From: Callorhinus ursinus
Lineage: Eukaryota > Chordata > Mammalia > Carnivora > Otariidae
NCBI RefSeq assembly: GCF_003265705.1
Contig: NW_020313045.1
Coordinates: 3,303,746-3,367,745 of the forward strand
Direction: 5' to 3'
Length of the DNA stretch: 64,000 bases
Part shown: one piece after another, positions 36,276-47,579 of the stretch
Position numbering within the stretch: position 1 is the stretch's first letter
Layout: the number at the start of each line of letters is the position of its first letter
Position numbers and translations under genes: made by a program
Notes under the pieces: model-generated
Told to the model about the DNA's origin: nothing
The model's database searches: none
The model's input: the letters and a program-made list of their open reading frames with translations, nothing else

Positions 36276-38082
36276 TTTGTCCAGAGGAGAATAGATGAAT
36301 GAGAGAACAAAATGCTAACAGGTTAACAACGTCCCCAGAAAATATACTCTAAACAAATCAGAAAAGACCTGAAACCAGGCGAAAAGAAGGGAAAGAAAGA
36401 AAAAAGAGAAAAAAAAAAAGAAAAAGAAAAAGATAAAAACAAACAAAAACAGAACAAAACAAAAAAAACAGAATATGATCAAATATGATCAGGCTAGTGC
36501 ATAGATCAGTGCCATACACTAGATTTTGGGTGTATTTTGGTCTGTTAGAAGAAAGTGCCTCCTAAAATTTTAAAGAAAGAAAGACTTATATATGTACAAA
36601 ATAAGGGTTGATACAATGAAGGGATGGAATATGATTGTAAAGATGAAAATTATAAAAGATTTTATAAAAGGAATTGATAAGATAAGAAGTTGTTTGAGAA
36701 AAGAAAGAAGATTTAAAAAAAGGAAAAAAAGGGAGAGAATGTGATTAGGCAGGAGATCAGAACAAAGCCATACACTAGTGATTTAGGGTTTATTTTGGTC
36801 TGTTAGAAGAAACTGTTATCTCAAAATTTTAAAGAGAGAACAACTTATATATATATATGCCAAAAATAAGGGTAACTAGTATGAAGGGATAGAATATGAC
36901 TCTAAAAATGAAAAAAATGTTTTTTTAAAAAAGGGATTGAGAAGATGTTGGTTCAAGAAGGGAAAAAGAAAAATTAAAAAAAAACAGTTAAAAAAATTAA
37001 CTTTGAAAAACTAATGAATCATGGTAAAAAAGCCTTGAATTCTGTGTGCAGTATTCCCCTAGAGCCGGAGTTCTCCCTTTCTCCTTGATCGGTAAACTTG
37101 GTCTTGGCTGGCTGTTCGTGCTGATCTTCTGGGGGAGGGGCCTGTTGCCGTGGTTCCCAAATGTCTTTGCCGGAGGCGGAATTGCCCCGCCCTTGTCGGT
37201 CCGGGCTACGCAAGCTGCTTGGGTTTGCTCTCGGGAGCTTTTGTTCCCTGCAAGCTCTCGGCACAGCATTGGAGGACGAGAGTGAAAATGGTGGCCTCCA
37301 ATCTCCGCCCGGAGGAGCCGAGAACTCGGGGCCCCGCTCCTCAGTGCGCCCCCAGAGAAAAGCAGTCACTCCCGCGTCCCCGGTCTCCGGCCGCACTCCA
37401 TGCTCACCCGGCCTGTGACCGAGCATTTCTATGTCTGCCACCCGACCCCGTGTGGAGTCTCCAAACCCAGCAGATCCCTGTGGTGTGCTCCCGCGCTGCT
37501 CCTCCCCGGGAAGGAAGGGGAGTCTCCCCGGATCTGCCACTTATTGGGTCCCTGCTGCAGGAGCAGTGCCCCGACTGGGCTGCGGATCACAGTTTATGGC
37601 AACCCCGAGCTGAGAGCCCGCGCCTGGGCTCCGTCTCTGCAGCCGGCTTCCCTGCTCCGATACCTGGGAGCTCTGCCGCACTCAGGCACCGCCGGTCTTT
37701 CTGTGACCCCGAGGGTCCTGAGACCACACTGTCCCGTGAGGGTTCCACCCCCCGCTTGGCCACTGCAGCGACGCCCCTCAGCGGAGCCAACTTCTAGAAG
37801 CCGATTTTGTGCTCCGCGGCTCTAGCACTTGCCAGAAGCGGCCGACGGAGGCCCCCTCCCCCGCTGTCTAACCTCCCGAATATCGCCTCGGATTCACTTC
37901 TCCGCACGTCCTACCTTCCAGTAAGTGGTCGCTTTTCTGTTCAGAGAGCTGTTGCTATTCTTTTCTTCCATCTCCTGTTGAGTTCGTAGGTGTTCAGAAT
38001 GGTTTGATCCCTATTCAGCTGAATTCCTGAGACCAGACGAAATCCAGGTCTCCTACTCCTCCGCCATCTTGCTCCGGCCGAC
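36276..38082 (-). promoter_or_regulatory. LINE-1 5' UTR with internal promoter (CpG-rich)
   Basis: The outer part (about 37.1-38.08 kb) is CpG-rich, and the inner part (36.3-37.0 kb) is A-rich and holds a 256-bp tandem duplication. L1 5' UTRs carry a sense pol II promoter and, in human L1, an antisense one. The YY1-like site is at 38063-38071. Long frames such as the 215-codon one at 37150-37797 are GC-driven and not called. Confidence 0.5.
36511..36990 (-). repeat. Tandem duplication within the LINE-1 5' UTR, period about 256 bp
   Basis: Landmarks repeat at a constant offset: gccatacactag at 36511 and 36767, tctgttagaagaaa at 36541 and 36799, then aaaattttaaaga and cttatatat in both units. 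The units differ by small indels and substitutions. Confidence 0.5.
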
Positions 38083-38096
38083 CTATCAGTGAGTTT

Positions 38097-39411
38097 TTAA
38101 AGTGGCTTTTACCAGTTGATAATTCTACCAGCAGTATGAGAATTGCAGTTGCTCCATAGCCTCACCTCACTGGGTATTAACAGTCTTTTTCATTTCTGCT
38201 GTTCTGTTGAATATACAGTGATAAGTACTTGTAGCTTCACTGTGCATTTACCCAGTGACTAATAAGGTTCAACATTTTTCCATGTGTTTATTGGCCATTT
38301 GGATACCCTCTTTGTGAAGTGGCTGTTTAAATCTCTTCCCACTTTCCTATTATTTTTCTTATCTGTTTGTAGGAATTTACACATAATCTGGACATGACTC
38401 TTAGTTTTAGTATTTCAAATTCATTCATCACTCTGTATTTGCTTTTCTACTCTCCTAAGGATATCTTCTAATGCAGATCAATTTCTTTATTTTCATGAAG
38501 TCCAAAGCAACAATCTTTTCTTTTATAGTGTTTATAATGTCATGTTAAGGAAGACTAGCCCAAAAGCATAAAGACATTTGCCAAATTATATTCTGAAAAC
38601 TCTATTATTTTACCTTTAAATGCACATCTACAATCCACTTTGGATAGGATGAGGAATAATCAAAGATTCTTTTTTTCTTCATATGATTTTTTTTTTTCCA
38701 GCGGGGAGGGGCAGAGGGCGAGGGAGAGAGAGAATCTTAAGCAGGCTCCTTACCCAGCGGGGCTTGATCTCACAACCCTGAGATCATGACCTGAGTCAGA
38801 TTCAAAAGTCAAACACTTAACTGATTCAGCAACCCAGACGCCCTCTTCATATGCATTTTAAAGATTCAGAACCATTTTCTGAAAGACCATTCTTTTGCAC
38901 TGCTCTACAGTGTAATCTTTTTCATAAGATTCATGTCCAAATGTGTGTGGGTCTCCTTCAGTCTATCCTTGCATCAATAGCACACTATCTTTGTTACTGT
39001 AGCTTTATAATAAGGCTTATCCCGGATAGTATAACTTCTTCAACTTGTTCTTTTTCAGGATGGTCTTGCTATTCTTGGACGTCTTCATTTTAATAAAAAT
39101 TTTGAATCAACTTGTCAGTTTCTTCAAGAAAAAAATTTCTGCTGAAGTTTTTATTGGTATTGCATTTGTTCTGCACAGAAATTTGGGGAGAGTAGATGTC
39201 TTTGCAATACCGTACCATTGTTTTCAGTTTCTTTTTAAAATTTTAGGTTGGTGGTTATTTTCTTTCTCCACTTTGAATGTATTATTTCATTGTATAATGA
39301 GTTCCATCATTTCATTTAGAAGTCATTTGCAATTCTAATTGTTACGTCTTTAAAGGAAGAATGTTTCCTTTCAGGATTTTTTTGTTTTACTATAATGTGC
39401 TAAGTATTCTT
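38097..39411 (-). mobile_element. Old LINE-1, antisense, segment 2 (split by young L1 and SINEs)
   Basis: Continues the old L1 interrupted at 30948. The first bases (ataattctaccagcagta, then ccatgtgtttattggccat) are L1 ORF2 read in reverse, and later parts match upstream ORF2 (ctgtagctttataataagg). Interrupted by a SINE at 38686-38843. No intact frame. Confidence 0.5.
38686..38843 (-). repeat. Can-SINE, minus orientation, inside old L1
   Basis: T-run, gaatcttaagcaggctcc, and gatcatgacctgagtcag. The head complement is diverged (gcaacccagacgccc). A perfect 10-bp duplication, tcttcatatg, lies at 38676-38685 and 38844-38853. Confidence 0.5.
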
Positions 39412-39633
39412 TCTTTTTTTTTAAAGATTTTATTTATTTATTTTGTTGAGAGAGAGCATGAGCAGGGGTTGGGCCAAAGGGGTTGGGGCATAGGGAGAGG
39501 GAGAGAGAATCTCAGGCAGACTCTGTGCTGAGCGTGGAGCCTGATGCGGGGCTCAATCTCATGATCCTGAGATCATGACCTAAGCCAAAACCAAGAGTCT
39601 GATGTTTAACCGACTGAGCCACCCAGGCGCACC
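39412..39633 (-). repeat. Can-SINE, minus orientation
   Basis: Starts at a T-run with aaagattttatttatttatt and ends gagccacccaggcgca. The flanks agtattcttt and agtgttattcc form an imperfect target duplication, so the exact edges are uncertain by a few bases. Confidence 0.5.
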
Positions 39634-39877
39634 AGTGTTATTCCTTTATATTTATTTGTTTGAGATTCAAAGTCCTTCTTGGATCTGTGGATTGAAGCCT
39701 TTAATTTGTTTTGGAAATTTTTCGGCCATTGTTTTCTCATGTATTTTTTTCTGCCCCATTTGCTTTCTCCTCTTCTTTTGAGAGTCCAATTACATATCTT
39801 TCTAGAAAAACCATATCCATATGACCACTAGGCTGAACTGCATTCATCCTTTTCCCTTCTCTCTTTGCTTTAGCTCA

Positions 39878-40006
39878 CGCATTTTCTTTTCTTTTTCTTT
39901 TAAGATTTTTATTTTTAAGTAATCTCTACACCCAATGTGGGGTTTGAACCCACAACCCCAAGATCAAGAGTGGCATGCTCCACTGACTGAACCAGCCAGG
40001 CACCCA
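39878..40006 (-). repeat. Short tRNA-derived SINE, minus orientation
   Basis: Reverse of the same short SINE type as at 30062: aagtaatctctacacccaat, ggggtttgaacccacaaccc, ending gaaccagccaggcacc. A 10-bp target duplication, ctttagctca, lies at 39868-39877 and 40007-40016. Confidence 0.5.
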
Positions 40007-40354
40007 CTTTAGCTCAGCTGTTTTCTTCTAAATAGCTCCCTGTTCTCTGTGGCTAATCTACTGTCAAAATGATTTGATTTGACCTACTGTCAAAATTAAT
40101 GATTTATTAATATCAATGATTTTTCAGTGATAGAATTTCCATTTCATTTTTTATACTTTTCGGTTTTCTGCTGAAATTCCTCATGTTACAAGACTATTTT
40201 TTAAGGTATTAATCGTGGATATTTTAAAATCCAAGTCTAATAAGCTCAATACCTGGACACCCTTTAAATGTGCCTCTTTCAATGATTTTTTCAGTCATGT
40301 AGTTTTGTTTCCTAAAGTGACTGCTAGTTTAGAATTAGGTGCCAGGTATCATAA

Positions 40355-40675
40355 GTTGACCTTTGAGCAAAGTAGCGGTTAGGCGCACCAACCCCATGCA
40401 GGTAAAACACCATGTATAACATTTGACTCCCCCAAAACGTAAGTGCTAACAGCCTACTACTGACCGGGGGCCTTAATGATAACATAAAGGCAATTAACAC
40501 GTATTTTTATGTTATATGTATTCCATATTGTATTCTTATAATAAAATAAGCTAGAGAAAAGAAAACGTTATTAAGAAAATCCTAAGGAAGAGAAAATACA
40601 TTTACATTGTACTGTATTTATTGAAAAAAAATCCACAGATAAGTGGACCCACACAGTTCAAACCTGTGTTGTACA
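40355..40675. mobile_element. MER2-type Tigger DNA transposon (non-autonomous)
   Basis: Left end gttgacctttgagcaaag; right end cagttcaaacctgtgttgt, imperfect inverted repeats of each other. Inside are aaataagctagagaaaag and ttattaagaaaatcctaagg, familiar MER2 body sequence. No open frame. Confidence 0.5.
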
Positions 40676-41397
40676 TATATAAGACAATTAAGATCATTTG
40701 AGGCTCTGGGTAACTTTATTCTCTTACAAAGAAGACTTGCTTTTATTTCTGGCAATCAGAGTAGAGGCAAATCACCTAATCCTATCAGAGATTGAGTTTA
40801 TTCAAAACGGGACTTCACTCTTTGTGAGGGCTGGTTTATTTCTGGTTCACAGCCACTTCTAGAGTAAGGCCATCGTGGATGCCAACGGAAAACCTGGCAT
40901 GCGTATCATGGCCTCTTTTCTTTACTGGGTTCTGAATTCCCATTTTCCCCCTTAGTCTGGTAAGACTGCCAGAAGCATTGCTCAGCTTCTCTGTCCTCAG
41001 CTACTGCTTGTGAACCAGATAAAGGCCTTGAGGGGGAAAGCAGGATGAATTCTGAGTTCACCATTTTGTACTTGCCTTTTCTCAAGAATCTTACCCCCTC
41101 AAGTCCTTGTGGTCTTAGTAGCTCTCTGATGCCTCAAACCTAATCAAATACTTTGTCTGGTTTTTCTAGTTGTCCTTGGCTGATGAACTGGCATATGGCA
41201 AATAAGTCTACCATCATAGACTCTAGGATATATGGTTACATGAGAAAAGAGAGTTAAGAAGAATATGGGTGTGATCCTATATTCACTAAAATAAAATATT
41301 GATAAATTATTAGAACATGCATAGAAATATAATCCGAGAAAGGAGTAGTCACCTAACTATTTACATGGGTTACATATCATGTAATATTTCATTTTCT

Positions 41398-41591
41398 TTT
41401 CTTTTTTTTAAGATTTTATTTATTTGACAGAGAGAGAGAGAGAGAGCAGAAGCAGGGGGAAAGGCAGAGGGAGAGGGAAAAACAGGCTCTCCACTGAGCA
41501 GGGAGCCCGATGCAAGGGTTGATCCCAGGACCCTGGGATCATGACCTGAGCCGAAGGCAGATGCTTAAGCAACTGAGCCACCCAGGTGCCC
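41398..41591 (-). repeat. Can-SINE, minus orientation
   Basis: T-run, aagattttatttatttgaca, (GA)n, then gagccacccaggtgccc. The flanks at 41383-41397 and 41592-41606 are a 15-bp duplication with two mismatches. Confidence 0.5.
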
Positions 41592-41599
41592 AGTATTTA

Positions 41600-43220
41600 A
41601 TTTTCTACACAACATATTTTTATAACGTTTGGACTTCATTTTTCAATAAGGATATATTCATATATAAGAGGAAAGTAATAAGGTCATTTCAAAAAAATTA
41701 AAGAAATAGAAATGGCATAATAGATACAGCAGCTGGAAAGTGAGCTTGTCTTTATTTTTGTTCCCTAATTTGGGAAAGCTGAGCTTACAGAATATCCAGC
41801 TATATATAGAGAGAGATCATGGTTAAACTCACGCTGTATTTTACAGTAGTTTCCCCTTGTTAAGCTATTTTATGAAGGGGCTTCTTAGTTCAAGGATTTT
41901 CCAGGTTGATGAGTTACCTGTGGGAACCTGAAATTACTTACTGGGTCTTGTTATCTACTTGATCTGCAAATAAAAGGGAAACCAAAATTATAGGAACCCT
42001 CCAATTAGGAAAACATTTACTTAACCAAACTAACTTTAGCATACAACTAATTAAAAAGGATTTTCTTCTTGGGAAGAGAAGACACAGGTTTATACACTGC
42101 TACAATTTATAAAAGGGCTCAATTTGAAAACTCCATACCATTGTTTTGCAGGTGAACACTGAACTCCAAATCTGGAAGTTAATACTGATCTGAGCTAACT
42201 TTCATCCTATTCATTCTACCTGGGTTTCTAGTCTTTCATGATCATTTTGAGTCTGAATTTTGTCTCCAACTATATTAGGGAATGTTTCCATCATTTTGTC
42301 AATTGAAAATTCAGTTGGCATGTCTTTGATGTCCTAATCTAAGTTATTTATTAAAATGTTGGAAAACTTTTAAAAAATCAGAATCAAGGGCAGAATAAAG
42401 TGAGACTTTACTAAAGGCTTCTCTGTGGGTTGTCAATAATAAATCAACACCCTTTGTGTATGATTGTTCAATCTACCTCAAATCCATCTGACTGTAGTAG
42501 AAACTTATCCATATTTTCTTCATTCCACTAGCCTTGCCAAATATTTCATTCCCATTCAAATCTTCTCCTTGATGAACTGACTTAGTCATAGACCCTAAGA
42601 GCCAGCCCCTAGGTAGCTGGCTGCATTAGGTTGGATCAAGGGTCAACTAAGTGGGCCAATCAGATTTTCTATCTCAGGAGCTTAGTAAAGACTTGATAAG
42701 GGATTAGATCTCAAAAGTTCTTATCCCAAGAGATAAATTGTAACTATGTGAGGTGATGGATGGCAACTAAACTTATTGTGGTCATCATTTTGCAATATAT
42801 ACATAGATCAAATCATGCTATTGTGTACCTCACACAACTTATACAATGTTATATGTCAATGATATCTAAAGAAAACTTGGAGAAAATGAAAAGAGAAATA
42901 AAACATGAAGCCTGAGTCTGTTAGCTGTAGGGAGCTAAACAGGAGGGTCATGTGACTTAGGGGCTGAGGCCAACATCGTGGGGCACCATGATGGGCCGTG
43001 TCCGTGCAGCAGAGTCGGGGCTGATCTGTAGGGAGAAAGAAAGAACCAAAGCATACATGCTGAGAGAAACAGAAATTTGAAACCAGAAAGAGGGAAAAAG
43101 ATGAAGAGAGTAGCTCTCTGTTGGCTTCCCAGTTCCCATGAGGTGTCTAACTTCATAACCTACACTTTGATTCTGTGAGTTTTTCTGTAGTTTTAAAATT
43201 AACTCCCTTTTTGGCTTGAG
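41600..43220. other. Intergenic; no gene seen
   Basis: AT-rich, no confident repeat or coding frame. Minor old L1-like phrases may occur but I cannot support a call. Confidence 0.5.
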
Positions 43221-43223
43221 CAA

Positions 43224-43583
43224 GTGTTGTAATTTTGTTCCCTCCAAAAGTCATGTCTAAGCCCTAACCTCAGGATCTCAGGATGTGACTGTATTTGGAG
43301 ATGTTGAAGTTAAAATGAGGCTATTGGAGTGGCCCCTACCCTAATCGGACGGGTATCCTTACAAAAAGAGATTAGGACAGAGAGAGAAACCCAAAGATGC
43401 ATGAGGCCAGAGGGGCAACCACAAGAAGAGGCAGCAAGAAGGTGGTCTTGGGAGAAACCAAACTTGCCAGCCTCCTGATCTGGGGCTTCTACCTTGCAGA
43501 ACTGTGAGAAAATACATTTCTGATGTTTAAGCATCCTGTTTGTGGTATATTTATTGCATGGCAGCCCTGGCAAATGAATACAG
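43224..43583 (+). mobile_element. Solo LTR of MaLR type (MLT1/MST-like)
   Basis: Recognisable MaLR LTR order: gttccctccaaaagtcatg, tgtgactgtatttggagatg, ccttacaaaaagagattagg, cagaactgtgagaaaatac and gtttaagcatcctgtttgtg, ending in ggcagccctggcaaatgaat. There is only one LTR and no retroviral genes. It is an old, non-coding endogenous element. Confidence 0.5.
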
Positions 43584-44624
43584 CAAGTTCGAGTGGGTTT
43601 CAGTGCTTTTAATTGTATAAACAGAAGACTTGGGGCTTAACTGGATTCAAGGATAAGCACATGTATTGTTTCACATAACTAGAAATCAGGAGGAAAAGAG
43701 ATCCAGGGTTGGTTAATTCAGAGACTCACGACATTGTCAAGGATTTATGTCCTCTGCATGTTTCTGCCTCACCATTCTCTACTCAGTATGTCAGCTCTGA
43801 CCTCAGGCTAGATCCCTTCATGTTGACATGATGGGTGCAACATGGCCAGACATGATATTGTCTGGAAGAAGAAATTATTATGTCTTTTTGAGTGTTTATT
43901 TTTAAGAGCAAGGAAACTCTTCTTAGAAACCCTCCTGCACCCTTGTTTATGCCCCCTGGACCAAAAATGCATTGTAGCCAGTGAAAATGGAGCTGTCACA
44001 ATAGCATCCACCCTGAGTGAATATGGCCACATGGAGAATGGCAGGACCATATACATCGGAGATAGGGTTACACAAAAAGAAGGGAGAATGAATTTGGAGA
44101 AGGTAACCAACAGTGTCTTCCTGGTTCCTGTTACCAAGATTCCCTAGACAGCAATTGTATGTACAAGATTATCAGGGAAAATTTTGACAAATGTGTGGCT
44201 GAAATACAGATATTTTCTTTAATATCACTCCAACGACCAGAGGCCACATGTCACATGGCTTACAGTAGAGAGAGATATAAGGCGGTAAAAATCACAGGAA
44301 TCCTGGTCAGATTATAAGAACCTTGAATGTTAGGGGGAGGAATTTGAAATTGAAAAATATATAGTAAAGTCTTAAACCGATATGATGCCAAGATATTTCA
44401 GGAGGATTGATAAACTGCTGATTGCCAAAAGCTATTCGTAGGTGGCTTAACTAAACAGCGTACAGAGACCAGACTCCATTTTGGATTCATTCACTTTCCT
44501 TCCACCAGTATCTTCTGAACATATGCCATGTGGCAGGCTCTGTACTCAGCAATAGCAATCAGAGAATGAGCAAGACAGATATGGTGCCTTTCCTTGTGTC
44601 ATTTAAAGTCAGAGGGATCTGTAT
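43584..44624. other. Intergenic; no gene seen
   Basis: Two overlapping frames of about 100 codons at 43.8-44.15 kb lie on opposite strands. They show no known domain and are not called. Confidence 0.5.
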
Positions 44625-44960
44625 CGATCAGGGTGGGCTAGCCTGCAGTAACTAGTAAACACTGACATCTCACGGCTCTATACCATAGAGATACGACTTT
44701 GTTCATGTAAATTCTGAGGCTTGGATGGTCCTCCTCCATCTTCTACCTAGGGTATCTGGGCTTCCCGGCCATGAAGGGCACCACAGTACGGTAAGAAAGA
44801 GAGAGTGGAGAATATGGAGGATGCATACCAGCTCTTAGTTGTCTCAGCCTGGAATAGACACATGTGTGTTCAGCGTCCATTGGCCAGACCTGGTCACCTA
44901 ATGGCAAGACACTTTGAGAAATACGTGGTTGGGGCAGGGGACAGCACATGAACACTTAGT
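44625..44960 (+). repeat. Ancient interspersed repeat, family A (third copy)
   Basis: Head gcctgcagtaactagtaaac, tail ccattggccagacctggtca. Same layout as 3640-4110 and 7735-8095. Family not assigned. Confidence 0.5.
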
Positions 44961-45204
44961 AAACAGCAACTGTCTCTGCCACAGGATTTTATAATAAATA
45001 CCTCAAGTAGAGACTCGTTTCTTCTTTACTCACAAAGTTGTACTATGCAAGGAGTGCTTATAGAAACATCATGTTCATGACAACTTCTGCTTGAGGAGAA
45101 AAAGTAGCATATTAACCTCACTTTCAGACAGTTGGGTATTAGGAAGACATAAGGAATAACAAGTCAGTACTAAAGCAAGATGACACTTTTATTTCTTTGC
45201 CCTG

Positions 45205-45420
45205 CAGTGATGCAGTGGAAAGAAGAGACCTCAATTTGCATCTTAGCTCCTGTGTGCCACTTTTGTGTCCTTAGGCGAGTCATTTAACCTCTGTGAGCCC
45301 ACTTCTTCAACTAAAGAAGAAGGAGAATACGATCTACCTCAGGGAGATATCATGAGGATTAAAATTAAAAAAAATATATATATATATACCTATGCAAATG
45401 TCTACATCACACCTCAACTG
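45205..45420 (+). repeat. MIR SINE
   Basis: Landmarks gtgatgcagtggaaagaag, ttaggcgagtcatttaacc and tctgtgagcccacttcttc, then atcatgaggattaaaatt. A TA run interrupts the end. Confidence 0.5.
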
Positions 45421-45739
45421 GCACAGGATATAGACTCATAAAATGTTAATGAATCTTGCTATAGATGAGTTTACACAAATTGGAGATCAGAGCACCCCGC
45501 CATGTTTTTCATGTCATCCTCCACGTAGCCACCCACATCAAATCTAACTCAGCTGTCTGGCCTCCGAAACTCCACTAGCTTCTCTGCTCTGGCTGCCTCC
45601 TCCCCCCACAACTTTCCAGCATCTTAGCTCACCAACCTCTCCAACACTCACTCAACTGCTCCGCTAAACAATTTTACTGGTTGTCTGAGACTTTTGCTAA
45701 GTCCCTAAAAAACAACACCAACACCAACAACAAACCCTT

Positions 45740-46080
45740 CCCGTGTCACTTGACTGCATTGTTGCAAAATACAGGCTGTTTCCTACAGGAGGATCATCCC
45801 TTCAGCCCCATTGGCAGGAGGCTTGGCCATCTGACTGGCTTTGACCAGTGAAGTTAGTGGAAGCCATGCGAGCGGGAACTTGGAAGGTCCTAGCATTGTT
45901 CTACTCTTCTTCCTCTGCCTCAAGACAGCTTCTGTCCCAGGATGAAAATGTGGAGCAGAGCTGCAGCTGGTTGGTGGTAGGTAGAACTGTGGGTGAGGAC
46001 CAGCCCTTTGTGGTGGTAACCCACCAAGGTATTAGGGCTTATTTGTTACTGTAGCATAAACTATCCAAGAAATGGCCAAA
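45740..46080 (+). repeat. Ancient interspersed repeat, family B (second copy)
   Basis: Shares layout with 18990-19390 (gaccagtgaagttagtgga, tggaagccatgcgagcggg and a gttactgtagcataaact tail here). Unassigned. Confidence 0.5.
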
Positions 46081-47334
46081 TAAAACCTCATATCCCCACC
46101 ACGCATATGACCTCTTCTCTTTAATAGTTGTGTTTGAAAGCTCTCTCCTCCTTGGGCACTTTTTTATCCCTCTTGCCTCCTCTTAATACTTTCAACTTTC
46201 AACTGTCTATTCCAGGAAGCGTCCCCCGATCATCCTGATCATCAACAATCTCTCCTTTCTCTAAGCAACACCTTAACATGTTACCCATAATACCTGTAAA
46301 TAAATTGTAAGTAAATGTTTGTAAATAAATATTTGCTGACACCATCGGGGAGGGGATGGTTCTCCTATGACAACGATGAAAAAATTTCATTATTATAATA
46401 CTTTCCCTGTGTCTCCAAATCTTCAGGGTGGACAGTGATCATGCTTCCCCCCTCCCCGCCATTTCTAGAACCTGAGCACCACATACACACAAAGGCAGAG
46501 TGAGAATTTGTTGAACAGTAAGTAACACGAGTTTCAGTTTTGGGTACAGATGGAGTAATCACAGGCTACCCTATGTCTCCCCCTGAAAGCAGCTATAACA
46601 CCTGGTATCTGAAGCACACAGTGGGAATGCGTTTGGTGATGTTTCTAGATTATGAGAGCTTAGTCTTTCAGTGAAAGGATAACTGACATGTGGCTTTGGG
46701 TTGTGGAATGGGTTTCTTTAGACCAATTAAACGCAAAAGCTTCCTTTTCTGGGCCTGAGAAGTGGGCCAGTTAACATCTGGGCCAGTCCCACAGATGTTA
46801 ACCAGAAGGTTGGGCCTGTTGTGGCTATAATTTTGTTGTTGTGTGGGTATGTGAGTGACCAACGAGGCTTGGTAGTGATCTCTCCAGATTTATGGCCGCA
46901 GCACCCCCAGTGAAAGGTGGGGAGAGGCACAGGATGAAGGACCCCATGGCATCAGAAGGAAAAGAAAAGGTGAGGAGGGATGGTCAATACTAGGGTAGTG
47001 TTTGTACAGCAGTCTGCATAACTCGTGAAACTGACTTCACGACGAACAGTAGAGAGTCCTTCTTGAGAAAAGAGTTCCTGGGGAAAAATAAAACAGCTAA
47101 AGACCTAGTAGCACTGGACAGATAGGACATTAAATAAACAACTTGAGGAGGAAAAACAACCAAATTTAGGTTTCCATTTAAGGACTAGAAGAATCCAGGT
47201 CACTCATGGAGTGCATTGTGGGTGAATGAAGGAGGGATCCAAGAGGGGAGAAAGCAGGCAGCAGCCTTAGGATCAGCCACACAAGTTAAGGAGTGTCACT
47301 TGCGACCAGTGATTCTACCTCAAGATGTTTCAAT
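46081..47334. other. Intergenic; no gene seen
   Basis: Unique or degenerate DNA with several TAAATA-rich patches near 46300-46340. No coding frame recognised. Confidence 0.5.
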
Positions 47335-47349
47335 CAGGTACTGGTTCTT

Positions 47350-47564
47350 TTTTTTTTTTTTTTTTTTTTAAGATTCTATTTATTTATTTGACAGAGAAAG
47401 AGAGAGAGGGAGAGCGAGCACATGCAGGGAGAGTGGGAGAGGGAGAAGCAGACTCCCCACTGAGCAGGGAGCCCGAGAGGGGGCTCAATCCCAGGACCCG
47501 GGGATCATGACCTGAGCTGAGCCAAAGGAAGACACTTAACTGACTGATCCCCCGCAGGAACCCC
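47350..47564 (-). repeat. Can-SINE, minus orientation
   Basis: T-run, aagattctatttatttattt, GA-rich middle, eroded head. Target duplication caggtactggttctt at 47335-47349 matches 47565-47579 with a few mismatches. Confidence 0.5.
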
Positions 47565-47579
47565 CAGGTCGTGGTTCTG

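Larger units (their letters stand above)
30949..38082 (-). mobile_element. Full-length LINE-1 (7.13 kb), antisense, defective
   Basis: The element runs on the - strand from a CpG-rich 5' end at 38082 to its T-rich (poly-A complement) 3' end at 30949. A perfect 14-bp target duplication, ctatcagtgagttt, flanks it at 30935-30948 and 38083-38096. The 5' end contains caagatggc, the YY1-type motif that defines L1 starts. It holds a 5' UTR of about 1.8 kb, ORF1, ORF2 and a 3' UTR. It is longer than the usual 6 kb mainly because of the long 5' UTR. Both frames carry indels and stops, so it cannot retrotranspose by itself. It inserted into an older L1, splitting it. The whole element lies 16.6 kb upstream of the TOX3 start codon, pointing away from it. 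Confidence 0.5.
39634..41130 (-). mobile_element. Probable 5' part of an old L1 / HAL1-like element, antisense
   Basis: Phrases such as tcggccattgttttctcatg and gagagtccaattacat, followed by tctgctgaaattcctcatg, resemble the 5'/ORF1 region of an old L1 read in reverse. It probably belongs to the same old element as 38097-39411, further broken by a SINE and a MER2-like element. Assignment is from memory only. Confidence 0.5.

Noticed and set aside
37019..37797. 215- and 173-codon frames near 37 kb
   Set aside because: They lie in the CpG-rich L1 5' UTR, overlap on both strands and resemble no protein.
43808..44147. Two overlapping frames of about 100 codons on opposite strands
   Set aside because: No domain and no codon bias evident; chance frames.
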